Positions 1-7,111 of a stretch of 12,483 bases of DNA are shown piece by piece. Position numbers and translations under genes: made by a program. Source of the stretch: JAEUSF01 sp964484145 (GTDB lineage Bacteria; Patescibacteriota; Doudnabacteria; UBA920); assembly GCA_964484145.1 (NCBI GenBank), contig CAZAED010000028.1:1-12483 (forward strand). Reading direction: 5' to 3'. The notes beneath the pieces were generated by a model that did not search any database, was not told where the DNA came from, and was given only the letters and a program-made list of their open reading frames with translations. How positions within the stretch are numbered: position 1 is the first letter of the stretch; each line of letters begins with the position of its first letter.

Positions 1-866
1 GTTTTAGCCTTTAAATTTATTGGGGTGCCGGTAAAATTATAAATTACTACGCTGCCAGAAGCCTTATTACCAACTTCTTTTTTACCTTGGCTTTGAAAGC
101 TTGATTTTACATTAACCGCTTGGCTAATTTTTTGTGCCGGCAAAACCAAGCTGTCCGAGTCGGGCTGTTTAACTTGGGTTGAAGCAGAAACAACTAAATC
201 TCTGGTTAAACTTTGAGTCTTAGAATATATTACAATATCAGCTTTTGGTAAAAAGACAAAAACAACTAAAAATAAAAGGGTAAAGGCAAAAAAGGCAAAA
301 GAAACTGTAATCCTGCTTAATCTTTTCTTTCTTTTGTTGGTTTTATAGGAATTTTCTAAATCCGCCGGAAAAATGCTTTCTAGCTTTTTGTGCTGCTCTT
401 TTATAACCGGTTTATATTGCTGCTCTGTTTCTACCAAAGACTCTTGTGGTTTTGCTGGCAAAGCTTCCGGCTTATTTTGAATTAAATTGTGTGTTAAATT
501 TTTTATTCCTTCAACAGCCTTTTTTACAGCTCCAACCTCGGGAACGGTTTCGGGTGATGGTCTTATTGTTTTTTGCGCAACTCTAATATCTGAAAAATTT
601 TTACTCCCTCCCGCCTTGGGTAAGTGCTTTAATTCAAACCCTGCTTCTTTGGCATAACCTTGCCCGCGTTCATCCATTGTTAAAATGTAAACCTTTTTCG
701 AAAGTAAATCGACTTGCTTCTTTAGCAAACGTAAGTTTATGGCGTCGTTAAATAAAAAACAGCGCTTAGGGCAAACTAAAATTAGCTCGCTTGCGCGTTC
801 TTTTTTTATTCTCGCGACGATCTTTGAAACATCGTCCTCAAGATTAATGTAGATCGATGGAATCAT
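1..866 (-). CDS. Baseplate J/gp47-like membrane-anchored protein, N-terminal part (3' end missing)
   Basis: The reading frame opens with ATG at 866 and runs without a stop off the left edge, giving 288 codons. Residues 1-90 form a soluble alpha/beta domain (starts MIPSIYINLEDDVSKIV, with ELILVCPKRCFLF and KKVYILTMDE as likely core strands). A charged, Pro/Glu/Lys-rich linker follows, then a basic stretch (KRKKRLSR) and one hydrophobic segment at about 186-206. After it come FLPKADIVIYSKTQSLTRDL and GKKEVGNKASGSVVIYN, which resemble the extracytoplasmic beta region of CPR proteins annotated 'baseplate J/gp47 family'; the C-terminal baseplate-J domain would lie beyond the edge. The role in CPR cells is unknown; a cell-envelope or secretion-apparatus role is only inference. 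No Shine-Dalgarno is visible. An in-frame TGA lies upstream near 908, with no better start in between. I recognise the architecture, not a specific function. Confidence 0.7.
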   Translation of the reverse strand, partial: MIPSIYINLEDDVSKIVARIKKERASELILVCPKRCFLFNDAINLRLLKKQVDLLSKKVYILTMDERGQGYAKEAGFELKHLPKAGGSKNFSDIRVAQKTIRPSPETVPEVGAVKKAVEGIKNLTHNLIQNKPEALPAKPQESLVETEQQYKPVIKEQHKKLESIFPADLENSYKTNKRKKRLSRITVSFAFFAFTLLFLVVFVFLPKADIVIYSKTQSLTRDLVVSASTQVKQPDSDSLVLPAQKISQAVNVKSSFQSQGKKEVGNKASGSVVIYNFTGTPINLKAK

Positions 867-1083
867 AAGGTAATAGTAAGGTAAAAGCTTGTGGGAATCA
901 AGGCTTCAAAATTGACCTAATTATTCTAATTTCTAATTGACCTAAATAATATCTAATTCCCAATTTCTAATACCTAAACTTTTCATCTTTAGACATTTTG
1001 ACATTAGTCATTGGGATTTGTTTAGGAATTAGATCAATTAGAATAATTAGAAATTTAAAACCAAAATTACAATTGACTTAAAT
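867..1083. other. AT-rich spacer built from CTAATT/AATTGAC repeat words
   Basis: No open reading frame or RNA gene is apparent in these 217 bases. The DNA consists of degenerate words. AATTGACCTAA occurs at 910-920 and 935-945 and its variant AATTGACTTAA at 1071-1081. A perfect 15-bp inverted repeat pairs 917-931 (CTAATTATTCTAATT) with 1036-1050 (AATTAGAATAATTAG). CTAATTCC at 953-960 is mirrored by GGAATTAG around 1025-1032. The spacer separates pgi from the baseplate-J-like gene, so it could hold a promoter for the latter or end the pgi transcript, but I see neither a clean -35/-10 pair nor a hairpin followed by a T-run. Confidence 0.6.
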
Positions 1084-2253
1084 TTACAACAACCCTTTAT
1101 ATTGTAACCGTTTAGTAAACGATATCTTTTTACTGTTTTCTACTTCTGGTTGATCAAATGGATCTACTTTTCTTAGTAAGGAAGAATACACAGCAAAAAG
1201 CTGCCAAAATGCTGTAAATTCCCCTATTTCAAAAGCAGAGAAATTAGCAATAGATAAATGCGCTGCCGGAATTCCACGAATTCTGGAGTCTTCCAAATTA
1301 GCCTCAGCCTCAGAAAGCAAAGCTTTTTCTAGAGGAATTTTATTTATGTCGTTTAAATAATGCCCCTTTAGCTCAATACTGTGGATTTGGGTGGGGTAAT
1401 TATTAACTGTGGGATGTAAAAAATTGTCGGCAGTAACAAAAAACCCGGCAATATTTTTTTGCCCGCCGTAGTACCTTTGCATAGTATGGTGCTGAACTTC
1501 CGGACCTTCGTGGGCAAAATAACTTTGTCCTTTTCCGCTTTTGCCAAAACTTTCATGACAAAGCTGGACAATGCCGTAACTAGAAGGAAACAAAAAATGC
1601 GAATAAAAAAGCATTAGGACATCCACGTAACCATTTTGTTCTAATTGGTTAAAAACCGAAGCAGCCTGGAAAGCTACATTATTTTTGTCATAAAGATTAT
1701 AAATTTTTTGACCACCCTCATATAATTCTTCCACATTTATTCCGGCAATTGCCGCGCCTAAAAGATTAACTTCTGTTAAACCAGTATATCTGCCTCCAAT
1801 GTTTGGGTGCGTAACCACCTGCCAGTTCATTTTTTCGGCTATTGCTCTAAGCGGACTGCTTTTCCCGGTTACAATAACAACGGGAAATTCGGCAAAAGGC
1901 ATAGTTTCTTCCAGCTGCGTGGTGTTTTCACCCGACTTACTTATAGAAATTACCAATGTGTCTTTTGGGCTTAGTATTTGCTTAAGTTGAAATATATAGT
2001 CCGGGTCTACGGTGTTTAAAAACCTGACCTTTTTTTTGGCCTGGTACTTTAAAGCATAATAAAACCCGTAAAAAGGGTTTATGCTTCCGCCTTGGCCAAT
2101 AATTAATATATTTGTATATTGCTGATATTGGGCAGATATTTTCTTAAGCAACTCAAAATCCGGCCGATAACTTAAAAACTCCGGCTTTTCTTTAGGAAGA
2201 ATTTTTGAATCAAACTCCTCAGGTTTGGGACAATTGTAGAATTCAAGGTTCAT
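1084..2253 (-). CDS. pgi: Glucose-6-phosphate isomerase, short CPR-type
   Basis: This 389-residue protein carries the phosphoglucose isomerase signature set. It has a sugar-phosphate loop GQGGSIN (53-59), the phosphate-binding SISKSGENT (103-111), GGRYTG (153-158), the catalytic-glutamate region QLCHESFGKSG (E234), and a His-rich HHTMQ block (255-259). Near the C terminus PFDQPEVENSK ends in K375, matching the conserved GVExxK lysine. It should interconvert glucose-6-phosphate and fructose-6-phosphate in the cytoplasm, feeding glycolysis and sugar-nucleotide synthesis. At 389 residues it is shorter than the roughly 550-residue E. coli enzyme; two SIS domains are still recognisable. The ATG at 2253 lies 14 nt beyond the stop of the upstream 134-aa gene and has no Shine-Dalgarno. 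It is the last gene of the S41-alaS-pgi operon. A bifunctional glucose/mannose isomerase is less likely because the HHTMQ and PFDQPxVE motifs are those of PGI. Confidence 0.9.
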   Translation of the reverse strand: MNLEFYNCPKPEEFDSKILPKEKPEFLSYRPDFELLKKISAQYQQYTNILIIGQGGSINPFYGFYYALKYQAKKKVRFLNTVDPDYIFQLKQILSPKDTLVISISKSGENTTQLEETMPFAEFPVVIVTGKSSPLRAIAEKMNWQVVTHPNIGGRYTGLTEVNLLGAAIAGINVEELYEGGQKIYNLYDKNNVAFQAASVFNQLEQNGYVDVLMLFYSHFLFPSSYGIVQLCHESFGKSGKGQSYFAHEGPEVQHHTMQRYYGGQKNIAGFFVTADNFLHPTVNNYPTQIHSIELKGHYLNDINKIPLEKALLSEAEANLEDSRIRGIPAAHLSIANFSAFEIGEFTAFWQLFAVYSSLLRKVDPFDQPEVENSKKISFTKRLQYKGLL

Positions 2254-2267
2254 TTTATCTTATTGTT

Positions 2268-2672
2268 CTAATCAACAATGCTTACAATTTGATAATTATG
2301 TAAAACCGTTCTATCAACACCTCTTATTACACAAGCTTTTAAATAATTAAGAGCTCGTTCTTTAATATCTTTATCAAGATCCATATCTTTTTGGATTTGT
2401 TCAATTAAATCAGTGTATTTAATTGTGTAGGCTGACGTATCATTTGGGTCGTCCTCATAGTACTCTTGAGTTAGACCCGAATCCAGATTTACTAACGGAC
2501 CATTATTTGCTTTTGTAGCCCACACCCTCAACCCATTTATAGCTGGCCCTAAATTTTTAGCCTCATTAGAATTCTGGTTCTTATAAAGACCATTCAACTC
2601 TACCAAAAATCTTTTTTCCGCTTCTTTTTTATTTGAAAATTCCCTTTCCCATTTTATTAATCGTTGATCCAT
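2268..2672 (-). CDS. Hypothetical protein, 134 aa, coupled to alaS
   Basis: I do not recognise a family. The product is a soluble, charged protein with no signal peptide or membrane segment. Residues 1-33 look helical (MDQRLIKWEREFSNKKEAEKR). A Gly/Asn-rich middle follows (GPAINGLRVWATKANNGPL), then an acidic stretch EYYEDDPNDTSAYT and a helical C-terminal half (TDLIEQIQKDMDLDKDIKERALNYLKACVIRGVDRTVL). The ATG at 2672 follows the alaS stop with a single intervening base (TAATATG on the minus strand), so translation is probably coupled by terminating ribosomes. Its position between alaS and pgi is the only functional hint. The full-length frame and the tight junction make it a real gene rather than a chance frame. 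Confidence 0.75.
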   Translation of the reverse strand: MDQRLIKWEREFSNKKEAEKRFLVELNGLYKNQNSNEAKNLGPAINGLRVWATKANNGPLVNLDSGLTQEYYEDDPNDTSAYTIKYTDLIEQIQKDMDLDKDIKERALNYLKACVIRGVDRTVLHNYQIVSIVD

Positions 2673-2673
2673 A

Positions 2674-4470
2674 TTATTTTACAATAGCTTTTATTCGCCG
2701 CACGCCTGCCGAAGAAGCCTCTTCTTTTTGAATTTTAAACTGGCCAATAATTCCCGTGTGTTCAACGTGCGGACCTCCGCAGAATTCCCGGCTTATAACT
2801 TCATCATTAGATGGATCATAAACCGTATATATAGACACTATGTCCGCGTACTTTTCGCCAAACACGCCAATGGCGCCAAGTTCTCTCGCCTGCGTCGATG
2901 ACATAGTTTCGCGTTTCACCTTAAGGTCTCTAGCAATCCAATCGTTAACCAAAACTTCCACGGCTGCAATTTCTTCCGGTGTCATTTTTTTGTCGTGGGT
3001 AAAATCAAAACGAGTGCGCTCTTCGGTTATGTTACTCCCCTTTTGCCAAACATTGTCCCCTAAAACTTGGCGCAGTGCGGCATTCATAAGGTGAGTCGCG
3101 GTATGAAGCCTTACAATTTTGTCGCTATGAGATGCAAGCCCACCTTTAAACTGTCCGGCACTAGCCGTACGAGAAAGTTCCTGATGTTTTTTAAATTCTT
3201 CTTCAAATTCTTTTTTGTCTATTTTAGTGCCCCCCATTGACTCCGCTAATTCCTTAGTCAATTCCCAAGGGAACCCATAAGTTTGGTATAAGTCAAAAGC
3301 TTCTTTGCCTGTTAATTTACAATCTGATGAACTTGATAGTTTGATAACTTTTTCAAACTCTTTAATTCCTTTTTCTAAAGTTGCTTCAAACTTTTGTTGT
3401 TCGTCTAAAATAGCTTGAAAAACTTTTTCTGAATTCTCTACCAATTCCGGGTAGGCCTCCGAGTAACCGGCTACCACTTTACCAATTAACGCTTCCAGCC
3501 AGTGATGTTTTAAATTTAAAAGTCTGCCCATAACCATAGCACGCCTAAGTAGGCGCCTTAAAACATAACCTCGGTCTTTGTTGGAAGGCTCAACACCGTC
3601 ATTGGTTATAAAAACCGCGGCGCGAACATGATCTAAAACTATACGGGCTTTTTTTACTTCTTCATTGGTTAAAATTTCCTGGTCATGAGCCAAAACTTGC
3701 CACATTTCTTTAAAAATTTCAGTGTCATAGACCGAAGTATGCCCGTTTAAAACCGCTAAAGTTCTGTCTAGCCCCATACCCGTATCTACATTGGGTTTTT
3801 TTAAAGGTTCTAACGTGCCGTCGGCCTTTTTTTCAAACTGCATAAAGACGTCGTTCCAAATTTCTACCCATCGTTTGTCAGCTTTAGATGCCTGAAAACT
3901 GGCCGGAGCAGGCGTGCCGTCGTCTATCCAATAAAACATTTCTGTGTCCGGTCCACAAGGTCCTGTTGTACCGGCTATCCACCAGTTGTCTTCTTTAGGT
4001 AAATAAGCGATTCTTTCTGGTGTTACGCCTAAAGACTTCCAAATATTGGCAGCCACGTCGTCGCGCGGAGCGTCGTTGTCGCCGGCAAACACAGAAAAGG
4101 CTAAACGTTCCAATGGTATTCCCAAATATTCCGGTGATGTTAAAAATTCAAAGCTCCACTTTATAGCTTCTTCTTTAAAGTAGTCACCAAAACTCCAGTT
4201 GCCGAGCATTTCGAAAAACGTTAGGTGGGTATTGTCACCTACTTCATCTATGTCCCCGGTTCTTATGCACTTTTGTACGTTAGTTACTCTTTTCCCGCCC
4301 GGGTGTTCCTGCCCAAGCAAATAAGGCACCAAAGGGTGCATACCTGCTGTGGTAAATAACACAGAAGAGTCGCCCTCCGGCACTAAAGACGCCGAAGGAA
4401 TAATAGTGTGGCCTTTGGACTTAAAAAATTCCAAATATTTAGTTCTAAGTTCCTGCGAAGTTATTTTCAT
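2674..4470 (-). CDS. alaS: Alanyl-tRNA synthetase lacking the C-Ala (DHHA1) domain
   Basis: This class II synthetase charges tRNA-Ala with alanine in the cytoplasm. The N-terminal aminoacylation domain is complete: LRTKYLEFFKSKGH near the start, SSVLFTTAGMHPLVPYL and GKRVTNVQKCIRTGDIDEVG, then TFFEMLGNWSFGDYF, and the motif 3 region GMGLDRTL. The tRNA-recognition helices contain RGYVLRRLLRRAM. The editing domain carries both zinc-site motifs, HTATH (H456, H460) and CGGPH (C564, H568), so mischarged Ser- or Gly-tRNA-Ala can probably be cleared. The protein ends at residue 598 directly after EASSAGVRRIKAIVK, the end of the editing (SAD) domain; most bacterial AlaRS run to about 870 residues and end in C-Ala, which is absent here. 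No later in-frame remnant of it exists, because another gene begins after 1 nt. The ATG at 4470 overlaps the upstream 127-aa gene by 4 nt (ATGA). Confidence 0.95.
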   Translation of the reverse strand: MKITSQELRTKYLEFFKSKGHTIIPSASLVPEGDSSVLFTTAGMHPLVPYLLGQEHPGGKRVTNVQKCIRTGDIDEVGDNTHLTFFEMLGNWSFGDYFKEEAIKWSFEFLTSPEYLGIPLERLAFSVFAGDNDAPRDDVAANIWKSLGVTPERIAYLPKEDNWWIAGTTGPCGPDTEMFYWIDDGTPAPASFQASKADKRWVEIWNDVFMQFEKKADGTLEPLKKPNVDTGMGLDRTLAVLNGHTSVYDTEIFKEMWQVLAHDQEILTNEEVKKARIVLDHVRAAVFITNDGVEPSNKDRGYVLRRLLRRAMVMGRLLNLKHHWLEALIGKVVAGYSEAYPELVENSEKVFQAILDEQQKFEATLEKGIKEFEKVIKLSSSSDCKLTGKEAFDLYQTYGFPWELTKELAESMGGTKIDKKEFEEEFKKHQELSRTASAGQFKGGLASHSDKIVRLHTATHLMNAALRQVLGDNVWQKGSNITEERTRFDFTHDKKMTPEEIAAVEVLVNDWIARDLKVKRETMSSTQARELGAIGVFGEKYADIVSIYTVYDPSNDEVISREFCGGPHVEHTGIIGQFKIQKEEASSAGVRRIKAIVK

Positions 4471-4850
4471 TTTGTAACAAGTCGAAAATTATTTTCTTCG
4501 TCTCTGAGCCTATACCTAGGATCTTTCTCGTTCTTAATTGCCAAAGTCCTTTTACCGTCATTTAAATGTAGGACATTCGTTACAATAAACAAATTAGGCA
4601 AACCGCGGGCTTTTAAGTCACCCAATTTACTTTTCAAACCCTCTTTTAATTCTACATAGTCACCTTTATTAATAGGTAAAAATTCTTTTTTTTCCTCAAA
4701 ATTAGGATTTTCGTCTAAGTCAAAAGAAATATGATTCAAGTCCGCTCCTTGACCAAGCTCCGAAGCCCTTTTTTCTGTAAAACTTTCTGGGTGACCACCT
4801 TCTAAATAGTCATTAGCTCCTCTAAAATTTGGAATGTAGCGATTAGACAT
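4467..4850 (-). CDS. Hypothetical protein, 127 aa, overlapping alaS
   Basis: No family is recognised. The first half is polar and probably disordered (YIPNFRGANDYLEGGHPESFTEKRA, then acidic SFDLDENPNFEEKKEF). Residues about 58-127 look like a compact beta-rich domain: INKGDYVELKEG, a basic helix KSKLGDLKARG, strands LFIVTNVLHL and KRTLAIKN, and a terminal DPRYRLRDEENNFRLVTK. The pattern resembles a small SH3-like barrel, but this is inference. There is no signal peptide or membrane segment. The gene starts 11 nt after the S41 protease stop and its TGA overlaps the alaS ATG (ATGA), so it is co-transcribed and probably translationally coupled with alaS. No Shine-Dalgarno precedes the ATG; the leader is purely A/T. 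Confidence 0.75.
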   Translation of the reverse strand: MSNRYIPNFRGANDYLEGGHPESFTEKRASELGQGADLNHISFDLDENPNFEEKKEFLPINKGDYVELKEGLKSKLGDLKARGLPNLFIVTNVLHLNDGKRTLAIKNEKDPRYRLRDEENNFRLVTK

Positions 4851-4861
4851 TTTTATATATT

Positions 4862-6109
4862 TTATTTAACAATCTCTTCCAATGCTTTTTCCATTTGTGG
4901 ATCTTTACCTGCTTTAGCGTCTTCTTCGGTAAACTTAACTTCTATATCTGGCACTAGTCCGTCGTGGTTTAAATTTTTTCCACCAGGGGTTATCCATTTC
5001 GCCACCGTAACTTTTACCGCGCTGCCGCCGGCTAAGTCTACCAATTCTTGCACACTACCTTTACCAAAAGATTTTTCACCAACTAAAGTTGCCAGCTTAT
5101 GGTCTTGCAAAGCCCCGGCTAAAATTTCCGAAGCCGAAGCGCTGCCCCCGTTTATTAAGACAATAGTCTTAATCCCACTTAAGCGGTTATTGCCTGAAGC
5201 TTTAAAAACTTGCGACAAAGAAGCGTCGGTGTGTTGCTCTGTAACTATAACATCACCTTTATTTACCCAAGCCGAAGCAGTTTGTACCGCGGTTTGTAGG
5301 TAACCACCCGGGTCGTTACGCAAGTCTAACACTAGCCCTTTTGCGCCTTTAGTTAAAACATCTTGTATAGCTTTATTAAATAAATTTTCTGTATCATCAC
5401 CAAAACGGGAAATGGAAATTACCGCAATATTCTTCTTTTCTGCGCCCACTTCTTTAATTTCCCATTTTACGCTTTTAATTTCAATTTTATCACGTTTGAT
5501 TTTTACATCAAAAGTAGCGGTTCGGCCTTCTCTAAAAATTGTCAAAGTTACTTCCGTACCCCTTTGGCCGCGAATTTTACTTACCGCGTCTTCAACGCTC
5601 CAACCTTGAGTAGAAACCCCGTCCACCTCTACAATTATGTCTTTTGCTCTTATGCCAGCTTTTTCTGCCGGGCTGTCGTCCAGCGGAGCAATTATCATAA
5701 TCGCGCCGTCTTTTTGGCCAATTTCCGCGCCAATGCCGTCAAAACTGCCGGCGAGACTAGTTTTAAACGCGCTATTTTCTTTGGGCGGAAAAAACTGGGT
5801 ATACGGGTCACCAGTGGCTTCTACCGCTCCCTTAGCTGCCCCATACAGAGTTTTTTGCGCATCTATTGGGCCTTCTATATATTTACTGTTTACTGTTTTA
5901 ATTGCGTCCCACAGAAGGTTATAGTCAACATTTTGTGCCTGCTCGGACTGATTAATAATTTTAAATTCTTTTGGGCTAAAAACATATCCTTTTACGCCTT
6001 GTTTAAAGCCTAAATAATAACTGGCAATTATTAATATTAGCGCTGAAACTAAAAATTTATTATGTCCGGATTTTGTAGTTTGAATAGGTGTTTGATTTTC
6101 GGTTTCCAT
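4862..6109 (-). CDS. S41-family C-terminal processing protease (CtpA/Prc-like)
   Basis: A membrane-anchored serine protease that would cut C-terminal tails of exported or envelope proteins outside the cytoplasmic membrane. Residues 18-37 (KFLVSALILIIASYYLGFKQ) form an uncleaved signal anchor. A PDZ domain spans about 115-195 (GIGAEIG, SPAEKAGIRAKDIIVEVDG). The S41 core follows: LVLDLRNDPGGYLQTAV, then INGGSASASEILAGALQ with S325 as the likely nucleophile, and FGKGSVQ with K350 as the general base. The Ser-Lys spacing of 25 matches E. coli Prc (S452/K477). Length (415 aa) and domain order are normal for bacterial CtpA. It is the first gene of the operon with the 127-aa protein, alaS, the 134-aa protein and pgi. 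The ATG at 6109 has no Shine-Dalgarno and sits just downstream of an AT-rich promoter-like stretch. Confidence 0.93.
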   Translation of the reverse strand: METENQTPIQTTKSGHNKFLVSALILIIASYYLGFKQGVKGYVFSPKEFKIINQSEQAQNVDYNLLWDAIKTVNSKYIEGPIDAQKTLYGAAKGAVEATGDPYTQFFPPKENSAFKTSLAGSFDGIGAEIGQKDGAIMIIAPLDDSPAEKAGIRAKDIIVEVDGVSTQGWSVEDAVSKIRGQRGTEVTLTIFREGRTATFDVKIKRDKIEIKSVKWEIKEVGAEKKNIAVISISRFGDDTENLFNKAIQDVLTKGAKGLVLDLRNDPGGYLQTAVQTASAWVNKGDVIVTEQHTDASLSQVFKASGNNRLSGIKTIVLINGGSASASEILAGALQDHKLATLVGEKSFGKGSVQELVDLAGGSAVKVTVAKWITPGGKNLNHDGLVPDIEVKFTEEDAKAGKDPQMEKALEEIVK

Positions 6110-6118
6110 TGATATTTT

Positions 6119-6130
6119 ATTATAATTATA
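6119..6130 (-). promoter_or_regulatory. Possible -10 region(s) of the S41-alaS-pgi operon
   Basis: On the minus strand two adjacent perfect TATAAT hexamers read TATAATTATAAT, at 6125-6130 and 6119-6124, only 10-20 bases upstream of the S41 ATG. A start from either would give a very short or nearly absent leader. The -35 is weak (TTTGGT 17 bp upstream of the second hexamer). The call rests on position, the -10 matches and the preceding hairpin; AT-rich chance matches are possible. Confidence 0.35.
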
Positions 6131-6139
6131 TCTTTTACT

Positions 6140-6175
6140 ATACCAAACATTGGCACTTTTGCCAATTTTTGGTAT
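6140..6175 (-). terminator. 16-bp hairpin directly after the GT2 stop codon
   Basis: Arms 6140-6155 (ATACCAAACATTGGCA) and 6160-6175 pair over 16 positions with one mismatch and a 4-nt loop. On the minus strand the hairpin begins at the last base of the upstream GT2 stop codon. No contiguous T-run follows on the minus strand (TAGTAAAAG follows), so it is not a textbook intrinsic terminator; it may stabilise the 3' end of the glycan-locus mRNA or act as a weak terminator ahead of the S41 promoter region. Confidence 0.4.
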
Positions 6176-7074
6176 TAGCTGACTTTTGGATTTTTTTTAA
6201 AGTAATTAATTACAACTAGCAGAATCATCCTCGCATAAATTCCTAAATATACTAACCAACTTAAAAAAAATGGATATTTTGCGGCATAATGCTTTTTATA
6301 AAAAATCCACATGGCGTCATGAAACCACTTTAAAGCTTTAAAAGGTGTCTTGCGCGACGAAGAGCCTTTATAATGAGTGATTGATGTCTTAGGGTAATAC
6401 CAGACTTTGTACCCTGCTTCTTTTACTCTCCAGCATAAATCCAGGTCCTCACCGTACATAAAAAATGTTTCGTCAAATACAGGAAACTCGTTCGTACTAA
6501 TTTTCTCTTTCTCTAATTCTCTAATTCTCTTTACAACCATAAACGCTCCCATGCAGGAGTCAATTTCCTGCGATGTATTTTCGTCTGTGTCTAACATATT
6601 ATAATTGCTGTTAGATATTTTTAAGAGACGTAAAAAACTATTCCAAGGATTTGGAAACCTACGGCGACAAGCCAAGTCTAGTTTTCCGTTTGGCAAAAGA
6701 ACCTTACAAGTTGAAATTCCTATTTCCGGATGTTCTTCCATAAACTCCAGCATTGTTTTAAGCGTGTCTTTTTCTAATTTTGTGTCCGGGTTTAAAATTA
6801 ACAAATATTTTCCTCTGGCAACTTTAATACCTAAATTATTTCCATGAGCAAACCCATTGTTCTGATTTTTAATAAGAAACAGTTTTTGACGGCCGTCAAA
6901 AACTGTTTCCAGCCAATTTAAAGCACCGTCTGTTGAGCCGTTGTCTACAACAATAACTTCGTAATTTAAATCCCCCTCACTCCTAAAAACACTCGGCAAA
7001 AGCCGCTCTAAGTCGGTTTTAGAGTTATAGGAAAGGATGATTATTGAAAGGTCTATATTATTGACAAGTGGCAT
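6175..7074 (-). CDS. GT2 glycosyltransferase (rhamnosyltransferase-like) with C-terminal membrane segment
   Basis: A GT-A fold, family 2 enzyme that should transfer a sugar from a nucleotide donor to a lipid-linked glycan at the inner face of the membrane. Visible motifs are LSIIILSYNS (9-18), VVDNGSTDG with D44 and D49 for nucleotide binding, NNGFAHGNNLGI, the NPDT metal site (D97), SCMGAFMV, and FFMYGEDLDLCWR near residue 209 with the catalytic-base region. A hydrophobic segment at about 268-290 (FFLSWLVYLGIYARMILLVVI) likely tethers it to the membrane. Two oddities occur: a perfect 34-bp palindrome within codons for LETVFDGRQKLF, and an in-frame TTAGAGAA octamer repeat encoding IRELEKEK between GAFMVVKR and VFDETFF, where relatives usually have a shorter loop. 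The donor and acceptor sugars cannot be read from sequence. The ATG at 7074 lies 37 nt from the divergent ATG of the plus-strand small gene and lacks a Shine-Dalgarno. Confidence 0.9.
   Translation of the reverse strand: MPLVNNIDLSIIILSYNSKTDLERLLPSVFRSEGDLNYEVIVVDNGSTDGALNWLETVFDGRQKLFLIKNQNNGFAHGNNLGIKVARGKYLLILNPDTKLEKDTLKTMLEFMEEHPEIGISTCKVLLPNGKLDLACRRRFPNPWNSFLRLLKISNSNYNMLDTDENTSQEIDSCMGAFMVVKRIRELEKEKISTNEFPVFDETFFMYGEDLDLCWRVKEAGYKVWYYPKTSITHYKGSSSRKTPFKALKWFHDAMWIFYKKHYAAKYPFFLSWLVYLGIYARMILLVVINYFKKNPKVS
6498..6530 (-). repeat. In-frame TTAGAGAA-type octamer repeat within GT2 gene
   Basis: On the plus strand two perfect CTAATTCT units lie at 6513-6520 and 6521-6528, preceded by degenerate CTAATTTTCTCTTT. 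The same 8-bp unit occurs four times at 8463-8494. Here it is translated as RIRELEKEKI inside the glycosyltransferase, between two conserved motifs, and keeps the frame. Confidence 0.7.
6876..6909. repeat. Perfect 34-bp palindrome inside GT2 coding sequence
   Basis: The left arm 6876-6892 is GAAACAGTTTTTGACGG and 6893-6909 is its exact reverse complement with no spacer. It is coding in the minus-strand GT2 (ETVFDGRQKLF). The bases just outside (6875 A, 6910 C) do not pair, so the palindrome has sharp ends. Confidence 0.9.
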
Positions 7075-7107
7075 AAAGAGTGTTAAGTTTTCATCAGCTC
7101 AAAGGAG
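7061..7107 (+). promoter_or_regulatory. Candidate promoter and Shine-Dalgarno of the plus-strand small gene
   Basis: A consensus TTGACA lies at 7061-7066 and TAAGTT at 7084-7089 with a 17-bp spacer; the -10 matches TATAAT at only three positions. AAAGGAG at 7101-7107 sits 4 nt before ATG 7112 and fixes the start. This is the only strong Shine-Dalgarno I see in the window. The -35 overlaps the first codons of the divergent GT2 gene. Confidence 0.5.
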
Positions 7108-7111
7108 AAAC

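Noticed and set aside
867..1083. tRNA or other RNA gene in the largest spacer
   Set aside because: No cloverleaf arms, T-loop word GTTCRA or GC-rich stem was seen; the sequence is low-complexity AT-rich words.
5564..6013. 149-codon open frame on the plus strand inside the S41 protease gene
   Set aside because: It is wholly antisense to a protease with intact PDZ and Ser-Lys motifs, and its translation shows no domain pattern or ribosome binding site.
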